Positions 16,803 through 25,797 are shown, counted from the first letter of the stretch. The stretch: DNA of 51,968 nucleotides from an uncultured Bacteroidales bacterium (GCA_947306365.1 CAMZGD010000018.1:1-51968), one strand, 5' to 3'. Numbers and translations: made by a program. The notes: generated by a model not told the origin, from the sequence alone.

Positions 16803-18218
16803 CTAGAGTTCCTTTTCGATTTCCAGCTCGCGGTGGGTGATGCGCACCCGGATGCTGAACTTTTTCGCGAGGTGGTCGGCCAGGTGTTCCGCGCAGTACA
16901 CGGAGCGGTGCTGGCCGCCCGTGCAGCCGAAGCTCACCATCAGGTGGGTGAACTTCCGTTCGATGAAGCGCTGCACGTGCGCATCCACCAGGTCGTAGGC
17001 GTGGTCGAGGAACTTCAGCACGCCGCCGTCGTCTTCCATGAACTTGACGACTTCGGGGTCCACGCCCGTGAAGTGCTTGAAGTGCTCGTATTTTCCGGGA
17101 TTCTCAAGGCCGCGGCAGTCGAACACGTAACCGCCGCCGTTGCCGCTGGCGTCGTTGGGGATGCCTTTCTTGTAGGCGAAACTGAAGACGTCCACTTCGA
17201 GTCCGCGCTCCTGGTTCAGGTCGGAGAACTGCTTCATGCCGGTCAGTTCGCCCAGCAGTTTCGTCAGGTAGGGATACTCCTCGAACGGCTCCTTGAGCAG
17301 CCGGCGCAGGTTGTCCATCGCGTAGGGAACGCTCTGCAGGAAGTGCGGCTTCTTCTCGAAATAGCCGCGGAAACCGTAGGCGCCCAGCACCTGCAGGGTC
17401 CGGAAGAGGACGAAGTGGCGCAGTGTCTTCAGGAATTCCGTCCGCGAGATGGGCATATAGGGCTTCAGCGCGTCGAGATAGGCGTCGATGAGTTCCATCT
17501 TGAACGCCTCGGAATAGGCGGCCTTGGCCTGCCAGATGAACGAGGCCACGTCGTAGTAGACCGGTCCCTTTCGGCCGCCCTGGAAATCGATGAACCAGGG
17601 TTCGCCGTACTTGATCATCACGTTGCGGGCCTGGAAGTCCCGGTAGAGGAAAGTGTCCGACATGCTGCGCATCAGGACGTCCGACATCGCCCGGAAGTCC
17701 TTGTCGAGTTCAATTTCGCTGAATTCCAGGCCGGTTGCCTTGAGGAAGCAGTACTTGAAATAGTTCTGGTCGAACGAGATCATCCGCTCGTCGAATTCCG
17801 GCTGCGGGAAGCACACCGAAAAGTCGAGGCCCGCAGCACCCTCGAACTGGATCTTGGGCAGGGCGCGGATGGCTTTGGTGATGAGGGCTTTCTCGGCGGG
17901 GGAGTAGGCGCCCTTCTCACGGCCTTCGGCCACGAGGCTGAACAGCGTGTCGTTGCCCAGGTCTTCCTGGAGATAGCAGGAGAAGTCGTTGCTGTGGGCC
18001 AGTACTTCCGGTACGTTGATGCCTTTTTCCCGGAAATGGCGCGCCATGTTCCAGAACGCGATGTTCTCGGGAACCGAAGTGCCCCGGGCGCCGATCAGCG
18101 TGACGTCGTCGCCCGTGATGCGGAAATAGCGGCGGTTGCTGCCCGACGAAGGCAGTTCCTCGAAGTTCCGGACCTTCTGCCCGGTATATTGCTCGAATAG
18201 ATGTTTGACTGGATCCAT
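16803..18218 (-). CDS. AmgK-like anomeric sugar kinase fused to a RapZ C-terminal domain
   Basis: A 471-residue two-domain protein. Residues 1 to about 330 are an aminoglycoside-phosphotransferase-fold kinase: ATP-binding RRYFRI, Brenner-type catalytic loop YRDFQARNVM and metal-binding FIDFQGG. AmgK kinases phosphorylate MurNAc/GlcNAc at C1. Residues about 340-471 match the C-terminal domain of RapZ, with the conserved GCTGGQHRSVY (Cys at about 432), which in E. coli RapZ binds glucosamine-6-phosphate; the RapZ P-loop half is absent. The ATG at 18218 is preferred to a TTG at 18227. It lies 18 bp after the nitroreductase gene and 5 bp before the MurU-like gene. A kinase regulated by an amino-sugar phosphate is a reasonable inference. 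Confidence 0.85.
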   Translation of the reverse strand: MDPVKHLFEQYTGQKVRNFEELPSSGSNRRYFRITGDDVTLIGARGTSVPENIAFWNMARHFREKGINVPEVLAHSNDFSCYLQEDLGNDTLFSLVAEGREKGAYSPAEKALITKAIRALPKIQFEGAAGLDFSVCFPQPEFDERMISFDQNYFKYCFLKATGLEFSEIELDKDFRAMSDVLMRSMSDTFLYRDFQARNVMIKYGEPWFIDFQGGRKGPVYYDVASFIWQAKAAYSEAFKMELIDAYLDALKPYMPISRTEFLKTLRHFVLFRTLQVLGAYGFRGYFEKKPHFLQSVPYAMDNLRRLLKEPFEEYPYLTKLLGELTGMKQFSDLNQERGLEVDVFSFAYKKGIPNDASGNGGGYVFDCRGLENPGKYEHFKHFTGVDPEVVKFMEDDGGVLKFLDHAYDLVDAHVQRFIERKFTHLMVSFGCTGGQHRSVYCAEHLADHLAKKFSIRVRITHRELEIEKEL

Positions 18219-18236
18219 AATCCCCAAAGATAAGCA

Positions 18237-18827
18237 TTATTCTCCGGATTTCCATCCGACCGTCTGCACCAGCGTGATTTCCTGCTCCGGCGCAAGCCCC
18301 AGCCGTGCGGCGAGGGCTTCCTTGGGCACCATCGCGCGGACCACCGTGGCGAGCCCTTCCGACGCGCAGAACAGGTAGATGTTCTGCGAGATGAATCCCG
18401 TATCCACGTAAATGGTCTCGACCACGCCCCGCGGCGTCTTGCCGGTGACCTTGTCGGTCCGGGCCACGAAGGCGAGCTCCGCGGCGGCCGTACCCACGTA
18501 GTCCTGTGCGCCGGAGGCGGCGCGCAGGTCCTCGCCGGTTACGGGCACGAGCCGGTTTTCGGCCGGTTCATAACGCCAGGCGCCTTCCGGCAGCAGCACG
18601 TACAGGTCGGTCTCCTGCCGGTTGTGCGAAGAGGGGGCGCTGCGGCGCTTCGGGGTGATGTAGCCCCACGCAGCCCAGAGCAGGTCGGAGAGCAGCTGCA
18701 GGTCGGCTTCGTCGTCGAGGCGGAACCGCCGGCTGCCGTACTGCCGCTCCGAACGGCGCAGCCGGATAGCATCGCGCAGCGGCATGCCGCCGCTGCGCCG
18801 TGCATCAGGAAGTGTGATTTCTTTCAA
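18237..18827 (-). CDS. Nitroreductase-family / SagB-like flavin oxidoreductase
   Basis: A 196-residue FMN-dependent nitroreductase-fold protein. The N-terminal LPDARRSGGMPLRDAIRLRR and SERQYG, SAPSSHNRQETDLYV and the C-terminal glycine-containing GLATVVRAMV match the short SagB-like reductases of Bacteroidales. The frame uses a TTG start at 18827; the first ATG (18785) would delete the conserved LP...GG..L segment, so TTG is favoured. It sits 13 bp after pckA and 18 bp before the kinase-RapZ gene, so it is probably co-transcribed with them. Natural substrate unknown. Confidence 0.82.
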   Translation of the reverse strand: MKEITLPDARRSGGMPLRDAIRLRRSERQYGSRRFRLDDEADLQLLSDLLWAAWGYITPKRRSAPSSHNRQETDLYVLLPEGAWRYEPAENRLVPVTGEDLRAASGAQDYVGTAAAELAFVARTDKVTGKTPRGVVETIYVDTGFISQNIYLFCASEGLATVVRAMVPKEALAARLGLAPEQEITLVQTVGWKSGE

Positions 18828-18840
18828 GCGTCTTTCGTGC

Positions 18841-20460
18841 TTAGTCTGCTTTCGGACCAGCGGCGACGAGTTTCCTGCCGGCCGCGTTGTACTCGTATTT
18901 CTTGAAGTTCTTGATGAACCGTCCCGCGAGGTCCCGGGCCTTTTCTTCCCACTGCCGGGGATCGGCGTAGGTGTCGCGCGGGTCGAGGATGTTCGGGTCC
19001 ACGCCCTTGAGCGCAGTGGGCACCTCGAAGTCGAAGAACGGGATCTTCTTGGTCGGGGCGCTGTCGATGCTGTGGTCGAGGATGGCGTCGATGATGCCGC
19101 GGGTATCCTTGATCGAGATGCGCTTGCCGGTGCCGTTCCAGCCGGTGTTCACCAGATAGGCCTTGGCACCCGATTTCTTCATCTTCCGGACGAGCTCTTC
19201 CGCGTATTTGGTCGGATGGAGTTCGAGGAACGCCTGGCCGAAGCAGGCGGAGAAGGTCGGGGTCGGTTCGGTGATGCCGCGCTCGGTGCCGGCCAGCTTG
19301 GCGGTGAAGCCGCTCAGGAAATAGTACTTCGTCTGCTCGGGGGTAAGGATGCTCACGGGCGGCAGCACGCCGAAGGCGTCGGCGCTCAGGAAGATCACCT
19401 GTTCGGCGGCGGGGCCGTGGCTTTCGGGGCGCACGATCTTCTCGATGTGGTAGATCGGGTACGAAACGCGGGTGTTCTCGGTGACGGACTTGTCGTTGAA
19501 ATCGATCTTGCCGTTTTCGTCGACGGTGACGTTCTCCAGGAGCGCGTCGCGGCGGATGGCGTTGTAGATGTCGGGTTCGGATTCCTTGTCGAGCTTGATG
19601 ACCTTGGCATAGCAGCCGCCTTCGAAGTTGAACACGCCCTTGCGGTCCCATCCGTGCTCGTCGTCACCGATCAGGAGACGTTTCGGGTCGGTGGAAAGGG
19701 TGGTCTTGCCGGTGCCGGAGAGGCCGAAGAAGATGGCGGTGTTCTCACCGTTCATGTCCGTGTTGGCGGAGCAGTGCATGGCGGCGATGCCCTTGAGCGG
19801 GAGGTAGTAGTTCATCATGGAGAACATGCCCTTCTTCATCTCGCCGCCGTACCAGGTGTTGAGGATCACCTGTTCGCGGGAGGTGACGTTGAAGGCCACG
19901 CAGGTATCGCTGCGCAGGCCGAGTTCCTCGTAGTTCCCGACCTTTGCCTTGGAGGCGCAGTACACCACGAAGTCAGGCTCCTGGTCGAATTCCTTCTGGT
20001 TCTTCGGACGGATGAACATATTGGTCACGAAGTGGGCCTGCCAGGCCACTTCCATGATGAAACGCACCTTCATGCGGGTGTCGGCGTGGGTGCCGCAGAA
20101 GCCGTCGACCACGAAGAGCCGCTTGCCGCTGAGCTGCTTGAGGGCCAGTTTCTTGACTTCTTTCCATACCTTCTCCGACATCTTGTGGTTGTCGTTCGGA
20201 TATTCGGGGGTGGTCCACCATACTTCGCCTTTCGCGCCTTCCTTCGTGGTCTTGTCATACACGATGTACTTGTCTTTGGGGCTGCGTCCGGTAAACTCGC
20301 CGGTCATCACGTTGATGGCGCCCAGCTCGGTGACGACGCCTTTGTCGAAGCCTTCCAGGCCGGGTTTGGTCTCCTCGTTGTAGAGGACTTCATAAGTGGG
20401 GTTGTAGAGCACCTCGCGGGTGTTCCGGATACCGTACTTGCGTAAATTGATGGAGTGCAT
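18841..20460 (-). CDS. pckA: Phosphoenolpyruvate carboxykinase (ATP)
   Basis: Interconverts oxaloacetate plus ATP and phosphoenolpyruvate plus CO2 plus ADP. In fermenting Bacteroidales it commonly runs toward oxaloacetate and feeds succinate/propionate formation. The 539-residue length is normal. Visible signatures: [12 protein letters not shown], the kinase P-loop GLSGTGKTT (246-254, Lys252), the metal/phosphate site IGDDEHGWD and the substrate arginine in GRSPKD. It starts the minus-strand run pckA, nitroreductase, kinase-RapZ, nucleotidyltransferase and shares a divergent promoter region with the acyl-CoA ligase. Confidence 0.97.
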   Translation of the reverse strand: MHSINLRKYGIRNTREVLYNPTYEVLYNEETKPGLEGFDKGVVTELGAINVMTGEFTGRSPKDKYIVYDKTTKEGAKGEVWWTTPEYPNDNHKMSEKVWKEVKKLALKQLSGKRLFVVDGFCGTHADTRMKVRFIMEVAWQAHFVTNMFIRPKNQKEFDQEPDFVVYCASKAKVGNYEELGLRSDTCVAFNVTSREQVILNTWYGGEMKKGMFSMMNYYLPLKGIAAMHCSANTDMNGENTAIFFGLSGTGKTTLSTDPKRLLIGDDEHGWDRKGVFNFEGGCYAKVIKLDKESEPDIYNAIRRDALLENVTVDENGKIDFNDKSVTENTRVSYPIYHIEKIVRPESHGPAAEQVIFLSADAFGVLPPVSILTPEQTKYYFLSGFTAKLAGTERGITEPTPTFSACFGQAFLELHPTKYAEELVRKMKKSGAKAYLVNTGWNGTGKRISIKDTRGIIDAILDHSIDSAPTKKIPFFDFEVPTALKGVDPNILDPRDTYADPRQWEEKARDLAGRFIKNFKKYEYNAAGRKLVAAGPKAD

Positions 20461-20492
20461 GCTATTGTGTTTTTTATGAATTCTCTATTCTG

Positions 20493-20500
20493 CAAAGATA
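20493..20500 (-). promoter_or_regulatory. pckA promoter -7 element
   Basis: The minus strand reads TATCTTTG 33 bp before the pckA ATG, matching TAnnTTTG. No clear TTG is found 19-21 bp further upstream, so the -33 element is weak or recognised with help from a regulator. Confidence 0.6.
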
Positions 20501-20543
20501 CGTATTTTTTATGGGACTTTTCCGGCTTTTCGGCAAAAATCAT

Positions 20544-20551
20544 TATATTTG
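20544..20551 (+). promoter_or_regulatory. Acyl-CoA ligase promoter -7 element
   Basis: TATATTTG fits the TAnnTTTG element 31 bp before the ligase ATG. As on the other strand, no good TTG lies at the right spacing. The two divergent -7 boxes are 43 bp apart and share the region that would hold both -33 elements. Confidence 0.55.
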
Positions 20552-20581
20552 AGGATTGAAGGAAAACAAAAACCACGCTTT

Positions 20582-22504
20582 ATGGACGACAAAAGACCAA
20601 CCATCATCGATTTCGTTGAAAAGTACACCCGGCAGTTTGCCGGAAGCGTCTATCTCCGCGAGAAGGTGGACGGCGTCTGGAAGGAAATTACCCAGGAGCA
20701 GACGCGCGGGGAAGCTTACCGCATCGGCGCGGGCCTGATGGCGCTCGGCCTGCAGAAAGGCGAAAAGGTCGCGCTGCTCTCGGAGAGCCGCGCGATGTGG
20801 ATCCTGGCGGAACTGGGCGCCCTCTACGCCGGCGCCGTCGACGTTCCGCTCTCGGTCAACCTCGGCGAGGGCCGTGACCTGCTTTTCCGCATCCACCATT
20901 CCGACACGCAGTGGATCCTCGTTTCGGCCAACCAGCTGCCGAAGATCCGGGCCATCATCGGCGAGTGCCCCGCCGTGAAGAAGGTCATCGTCTTCGATGA
21001 TACGGCCTATCATGTCGATGCCCTGAACGAGGGGGAGATCCGGATGTCCGAGGTCCAGCGCCTGGGCGACGCGTTCCTGGCCAAGGACCGGCAGGCGTTC
21101 ATGGACCGTTATTCCTCGGTCGGTCCCGACGACTATGCCAACATCAGCTATACGTCGGGTACGACGGCCGACCCGAAGGGCATCCTGCTCACGCACCGCA
21201 ACTACACGGCCAACGTAGAGCAGGGGCATTCGGTCATTTCCGTCGGAGAGGGCCATACGATGCTGATCATCCTGCCGCTCGACCACTGCTTCGCGCACGT
21301 GGCCGGCATGTACACGATGATGTACTACGGCGGCTCGATCGCTTTCGTCCCGATCGGGCGCAACGCCCTGGCGACGCTCAAGAACGTGCCGACCGCCATC
21401 CGGGAGACGCGCCCGCACATCATGCTCTCCGTTCCTGCGCTGGCCCGCAACTTCAAGAAGAACATCGAGAACAGCGTGAAGACCAAGGGCCCGACGGTCG
21501 AGAAGCTCTTCAATTTCGCCGTGAAGAACGCCATTGCCTACAACAAGGAGTACTACAACCGCGGCGGGTGGAAGGTGTGCTGGCGCAAGCCGCTGATGTG
21601 GCTTTTCGACAAGCTGATTTTCAAGAGCGTACGCGAGGGATTCGGTGGCCGCATGATGTTTTTCGTGGGCGGCGGGGCGCTGCTCGACATCGAGTTGCAG
21701 CGTTTCTTCTGCGCCGTGGGTATGCCGATGTTCCAGGGCTACGGCCTGACGGAGGCCACGCCGATCATCTGCGCCAACTCCGCCGGCCATGCGATCTTCG
21801 GTTCGTCGGGCCGCATCGTCAAGCCGATGGACTGCAAGATCTGCGACGAGCAGGGGAACGAGGTTCCGGTCGGGACCAAGGGCGAGATCGTCATCCGCGG
21901 CGAGAACGTGATGGCGGGTTACTGGAAGAACCCGAAGGCGACGGCCGACACGGTGGTGGACGGCTGGCTCCACACAGGCGACATGGGCTACATCTGCCCT
22001 TGGGACACGGACTTCCTCTATGTGGTCGGCCGTTTCAAGAGCCTGCTCATCTCGTCCGATGGGGAGAAGTATTCTCCGGAGGGTTTTGAAGACAGCCTGC
22101 CAGAGGTTTCCAAGTATGTATCTCAAGTTGTGCTTCATAATAATCAGGACCCGTATACGATGGTGCTGATCGTGCCGGAAAAGGAGGCGCTGGCCGACTT
22201 CGTGAAGAAGCAGGGGCTGGATCCGGAGAGCCGCGACGGAAAGGTCGCGATGTTGCAGAAGATCCAGGCGGAGATCGATGCATACCGCAAGGGCGGCGCG
22301 CATTACGGGCTCTTCCCGGAGCGCTGGCTGCCGGCGGCGGTGGTCATCTGCGACGAGCCGTTCACGATTGCCAACCGGATGATGAATTCGACGATGAAGA
22401 TCGTCCGCGGCAAGGTCGAGGAACACTATGCGGACCGCATCGCCTACGCCTACACCCCCGAAGGGAAACAACTGCTCAACGAGAAGAATATTGCATCGAT
22501 TTAG
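20582..22504 (+). CDS. Long-chain fatty acid-CoA ligase (AMP-binding)
   Basis: Activates fatty acids as acyl-adenylates and then acyl-CoA. The 640-residue protein has the adenylate-forming signature YTSGTTADPKG (190-200), the FFVGGGALLD and GYGLTEATP (386-394) core motifs, HTGDMG and the hinge-region VGRFKSLLISSDGEKYSPE. These match bacterial FadD-like long-chain ligases. ATG 20582 gives MDDKRPTIIDF; an in-frame TTG at 20549 lies within the promoter and is rejected. A short run of A/T-ending codons around 22108-22145 interrupts its GC-rich codon use at the start of the C-terminal subdomain. The TAG stop is directly followed, in the same frame, by recQ. Confidence 0.9.
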   Translation: MDDKRPTIIDFVEKYTRQFAGSVYLREKVDGVWKEITQEQTRGEAYRIGAGLMALGLQKGEKVALLSESRAMWILAELGALYAGAVDVPLSVNLGEGRDLLFRIHHSDTQWILVSANQLPKIRAIIGECPAVKKVIVFDDTAYHVDALNEGEIRMSEVQRLGDAFLAKDRQAFMDRYSSVGPDDYANISYTSGTTADPKGILLTHRNYTANVEQGHSVISVGEGHTMLIILPLDHCFAHVAGMYTMMYYGGSIAFVPIGRNALATLKNVPTAIRETRPHIMLSVPALARNFKKNIENSVKTKGPTVEKLFNFAVKNAIAYNKEYYNRGGWKVCWRKPLMWLFDKLIFKSVREGFGGRMMFFVGGGALLDIELQRFFCAVGMPMFQGYGLTEATPIICANSAGHAIFGSSGRIVKPMDCKICDEQGNEVPVGTKGEIVIRGENVMAGYWKNPKATADTVVDGWLHTGDMGYICPWDTDFLYVVGRFKSLLISSDGEKYSPEGFEDSLPEVSKYVSQVVLHNNQDPYTMVLIVPEKEALADFVKKQGLDPESRDGKVAMLQKIQAEIDAYRKGGAHYGLFPERWLPAAVVICDEPFTIANRMMNSTMKIVRGKVEEHYADRIAYAYTPEGKQLLNEKNIASI

Positions 22505-24208
22505 TTGCTAGCGACATTAAAGAAATACTGGGGCTATGATTCGTTTCGGCCGATGCAGGCGGAGATCATCTCCGAAGTGCTGGCCGGACGGGACGTCCTT
22601 GCGGTCCTGCCCACCGGCGGCGGAAAGTCGGTGTGCTTCCAGGTCCCCGCGATGATGCGTCCGGGCATCTGTCTGGTGGTGTCGCCGCTCATCGCCCTGA
22701 TGAACGACCAGGTGCGGAACCTCCGCGACCGCGGCATCCCGGCCCTGGCCGTGTATTCCGGCATGACGTACCGGGAGATCGACATCGCCCTCGATAACGC
22801 CATCTACGGTGACTACAAGTTCCTGTATGTCTCGCCCGAGCGGCTGCGTTCCGATCTTTTCATGGCCCGGCTGGCCCGGATGAACGTCTGCCAGCTGGTG
22901 GTGGACGAGGCGCATTGCATCTCGCAGTGGGGTTACGATTTCCGTCCCGACTATCTTCAGATCGCCGCCATCCGGACCGTCGTCGGCCTGGCTGTCCCCG
23001 TGGTCGCCCTGACTGCGACGGCCACTCCGCAGGTGGCCGCCGACATCATGGAGAAGCTTTCCTTCCGGCAGCCGAACCTGCTGACCGGCGATTTCGCCCG
23101 TCCGAATCTCTCGTATGTCTTCCGCGAGACCGAAGACAAGGTCGGCCGCCTGCTGCGCGTATGCCGGGGTGTGCCGGGCAGCGGCATCGTGTATGTGTCG
23201 CGGCGCAAGAACGCCGAAGACCTGGCCGCCATCCTGCAGCAGCACGGCGTCAGTGCCGACGGCTACCACGCAGGGTTGGGCCGTGAGGAGCGCGCCCGCA
23301 TCCAGGAGGCCTGGAAGCGCGGTGAAACCCGCGTCATCGTGTCGACCAACGCCTTCGGAATGGGGATCGACAAGCCTGACGTGCGCTTTGTCTGCCACTA
23401 CGACCTGCCCGACACCATCGAGGGCTATTTCCAGGAAGCCGGCCGGGCCGGCCGCGACGGACAGCCCGCCTATGCCGTGCTGTTGTGGAACCGTTCGGAC
23501 GTGCTGCGCCTCCGTCAGACCGTCCGCGCCAGTTTCCCGCCGCTCGACTATATCCGCGACATCTACCAGAAAGTGTACACCTACCTGGGTTATGCCTATG
23601 AGGAGGGGAAAGGGGCGAGCGTGAAATTCGAGCTCGAGGCGTTTGCGAAGCATTTCCGTCTGCACGCCCGGACCGCCTGGTATGCCGTCAAGTATCTCGA
23701 GACGGCGGGTTACTGGACCCTCACCGAAATGCTCCAGATCCCCGCCCGGATCCAGTTCGCCGTTTCGCGAGACGAACTGTACCGCATCCAGCTCGGCAAT
23801 GAAGACACCGACCGGTTCGTGAAGCTCCTGCTGCGGATGTACACGGGCCTTTTCACGGAATACGTGCCGGTCGACGTGGAGAAGATCGCCCGGGCGGGCC
23901 GCTATGCGCCCGACGTGGTGGGCGAAAAGCTGCGGCAGCTCTCCCGGCGGCAGTTGCTCAAGTACATTCCAGCCATCAACGCCCCGATGCTCTGCCTTAA
24001 TTACGAACGGCTCGACGACCGGAACCTCCGGCTGCCGAAAGGGGAGTATGCGGAGCGGCTGAAGCGGCGCACCGACCGGCTGGAAGCGCTTGTCTCGCTG
24101 GTCGAGGACGACGGGACGTGCCGGTGCCTGCAGATGTACCGGTATTTCGGGCAGGAGGGCGGCCGGCCGTGCGGCCGCTGCGACGTTTGCCTAAAAAACG
24201 CGCAGTAA
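22505..24208 (+). CDS. recQ: ATP-dependent DNA helicase RecQ
   Basis: A 3'-5' DNA helicase of recombination and repair. Motif 0 (YDSFRPMQ), Walker A LPTGGGKS (P36-S42), DEAHCISQWG (134-143), TATATP, and motif VI QEAGRAGRDG are all present. Four zinc-binding cysteines close the RecQ-Ct domain (Cys539 or Cys541, then CGRCDVC at 556-562). At 567 residues it lacks an HRDC domain, like other short RecQ proteins. The only start that keeps motif 0 is a TTG at 22505, immediately after the ligase TAG and in frame with it; initiation probably depends on ribosomes ending the upstream gene. Confidence 0.94.
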   Translation: MLATLKKYWGYDSFRPMQAEIISEVLAGRDVLAVLPTGGGKSVCFQVPAMMRPGICLVVSPLIALMNDQVRNLRDRGIPALAVYSGMTYREIDIALDNAIYGDYKFLYVSPERLRSDLFMARLARMNVCQLVVDEAHCISQWGYDFRPDYLQIAAIRTVVGLAVPVVALTATATPQVAADIMEKLSFRQPNLLTGDFARPNLSYVFRETEDKVGRLLRVCRGVPGSGIVYVSRRKNAEDLAAILQQHGVSADGYHAGLGREERARIQEAWKRGETRVIVSTNAFGMGIDKPDVRFVCHYDLPDTIEGYFQEAGRAGRDGQPAYAVLLWNRSDVLRLRQTVRASFPPLDYIRDIYQKVYTYLGYAYEEGKGASVKFELEAFAKHFRLHARTAWYAVKYLETAGYWTLTEMLQIPARIQFAVSRDELYRIQLGNEDTDRFVKLLLRMYTGLFTEYVPVDVEKIARAGRYAPDVVGEKLRQLSRRQLLKYIPAINAPMLCLNYERLDDRNLRLPKGEYAERLKRRTDRLEALVSLVEDDGTCRCLQMYRYFGQEGGRPCGRCDVCLKNAQ

Positions 24209-24209
24209 C

Positions 24210-24239
24210 TTGTAAAAGCCAGGATTTTTCGTAAATTTG
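24210..24239 (+). promoter_or_regulatory. Promoter of the polysaccharide locus
   Basis: TTG (24210-24212), a 19-bp spacer and TAAATTTG (24232-24239) form a textbook Bacteroidales promoter starting two bases after the recQ stop. The transcription start should be near 24246, giving a leader of about 40 bases before the UpxY-type gene. Confidence 0.78.
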
Positions 24240-24247
24240 TTTCGATT

Positions 24248-24267
24248 TTCCCGTATTGTGTGCGGAA
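24248..24267 (+). promoter_or_regulatory. Possible 5'-terminal RNA hairpin in the capsule leader
   Basis: TTCCCG and CGGAA can pair with one bulged C around a 9-base loop, directly at the predicted 5' end of the transcript. It is short and only moderately stable by eye. NusG paralogues such as RfaH and LoaP act through leader hairpins, so a role with the encoded UpxY-type protein is possible but unproven. Confidence 0.35.
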
Positions 24268-24286
24268 GGATCGGAATTATGTCCTT

Positions 24287-24814
24287 ATGACAACTGAAGA
24301 AGTTCGCTGGTACGCCCTCAAGGTTTTTTACAGCCGCCTGTTTTCCATCAAGGCGGAACTCGATGCGGCGGGCATCACGACCTACGTGGCGATGACCACC
24401 GTCGAGAAGTTCGAGGAAGGACAGCTGGTCTACGTCAACAAGCCGCTTGTGGCCTCGCTGCTCTTCCTGCGCTGCTCCGAGAGCTTTCTCCGGGCTTTCA
24501 AGGAGAAGCACAACGGCGATCTGATGTACTACCAGGACTTCGCCACGAAGAAGCCTGCGCCTATCGACGAGACGGAGATGCGCAGTTTTATCATCCTCAC
24601 GGCCGCCGACCGCGGCACGCGGGTCCAGTACCTGGGCGAACGCGTACCCGACTTCAGGCGCGGGGAGCATGTACGTGTGATCGACGGCATCTACAAGGGC
24701 GCCGAAGGCTATATCCGGAAAGTCCGTTCCGACCGCAAGCTCGTCGTGGAGGTGCGCGGCATCGCCGTCGTGGCCGTGTCGTACATCCACCCCGCATTTC
24801 TTGAGAAGCTATGA
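24287..24814 (+). CDS. UpxY-type NusG-paralogue transcription antiterminator
   Basis: A 175-residue specialised NusG paralogue. The N-terminal NGN domain (about 6-110, starting EEVRWYALKVFYSR) is followed by a KOW domain (RRGEHVRVIDGIYKGAEGYI, about 120-175). In Bacteroides, UpxY proteins open capsule loci and let RNA polymerase read through the long operon. Its position as first gene of a 25-kb polysaccharide locus supports the same job here. No UpxZ-like inhibitor gene follows, unlike the B. fragilis capsule loci. ATG 24287 is used; an in-frame GTG at 24260 would leave almost no leader. Its TGA overlaps the next ATG. Confidence 0.87.
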   Translation: MTTEEVRWYALKVFYSRLFSIKAELDAAGITTYVAMTTVEKFEEGQLVYVNKPLVASLLFLRCSESFLRAFKEKHNGDLMYYQDFATKKPAPIDETEMRSFIILTAADRGTRVQYLGERVPDFRRGEHVRVIDGIYKGAEGYIRKVRSDRKLVVEVRGIAVVAVSYIHPAFLEKL

Positions 24815-25782
24815 AAGTACTTGTCACCGGCGCCGCCGGATTCATCGGCTCGAAACTCGCGTTTGAACTTGCCCGCCGCGGCGAGGAAGTCGTCGGTATC
24901 GACAATTTCAGCGCCTGCTGCGATGTGCGGTTGCCGGAGGCGCGGTTGAAGTTGTTCGGCGGTTTCCGCATCCTGCGGCTCGACATTGCCGACAAGCCCG
25001 CGCTCGACGCCCTTTTCGCGGCCGAACGGTTCGACAAGGTCGTGAACCTGGCCGCCCGGACGGGCGTCCGACAAAGCATGGACGAGCCCTACGCCTTTCT
25101 GGAGAGCAATCTCGTCGGGTTTCTCAATGTGCTTGAAGCCTGCCGGAACTACGGCGTGAAGCATCTGGTCTTCGCTTCTTCCAGTTCGGTCTATGGCATG
25201 AATGAGAAGGTACCCTACGCCGAGGAGGACCGGACCGACAGGCCGGTGAGCCTGTACGCCGCCACCAAGCAGTGCGACGAACGGATGGCCTACAGCTACT
25301 GCAAGCTCCACGGCATTGCGATGACCGGGCTTCGCTACTTCACGGTCTATGGCCCCTGGGGGCGGCCGGACATGGCGCCGATGCTCTTCGCCGATGCCAT
25401 CCGCCGCGGTGAGCCGGTCCGGGTGTTCAACGGGGGCGACCTGTACCGCGACTTCACCTACATCGACGATATCGTGGCGGGCACCCTCGGCTGCATCGGC
25501 CGTACGCCTGCACCCGACGCGGACGGCCTGCCGTACCGCATCTACAATATCGGTTGCGGGCAGCCCGTAAGGCTGACGGAGTTCATCGCCGCGCTCGAGC
25601 ATGCGATGGGCCGCGAAGCACAGAAGGTCTTCCTCCCGATGCAGCCCGGCGACGTGTATCAGACCTTTGCCGACACGTCCCGGCTCGAGGCGGAGACCGG
25701 CTTCAGGCCCCGGGTCTCGCTCCGCGAAGGCATCGCACTTTTCGCGGCCTGGCACAACAGCGATGAGAATCCGTTAAAATGA
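24811..25782 (+). CDS. UDP-glucuronate 4-epimerase-like SDR
   Basis: A 323-residue extended short-chain dehydrogenase. The NAD site GAAGFIG is at 7-13, the serine of ASSSSVYG and the YxxxK pair Tyr149/Lys153 (SLYAATK) form the catalytic set, and LRYFTVYGPWGRPDMA is typical of UDP-GlcA/UDP-GalA epimerases (CapI/Gla type). Together with Ugd two genes downstream it would make UDP-GalA from UDP-Glc. The start overlaps the UpxY-type stop as ATGA. UDP-GlcNAc-type 4-epimerase activity is the main alternative. Confidence 0.82.
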   Translation: MKVLVTGAAGFIGSKLAFELARRGEEVVGIDNFSACCDVRLPEARLKLFGGFRILRLDIADKPALDALFAAERFDKVVNLAARTGVRQSMDEPYAFLESNLVGFLNVLEACRNYGVKHLVFASSSSVYGMNEKVPYAEEDRTDRPVSLYAATKQCDERMAYSYCKLHGIAMTGLRYFTVYGPWGRPDMAPMLFADAIRRGEPVRVFNGGDLYRDFTYIDDIVAGTLGCIGRTPAPDADGLPYRIYNIGCGQPVRLTEFIAALEHAMGREAQKVFLPMQPGDVYQTFADTSRLEAETGFRPRVSLREGIALFAAWHNSDENPLK

Positions 25783-25797
25783 TGAAATAAAGCAGCT

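Noticed and set aside
18784..20445. Plus-strand frame over pckA
   Set aside because: pckA is unambiguous on the minus strand.
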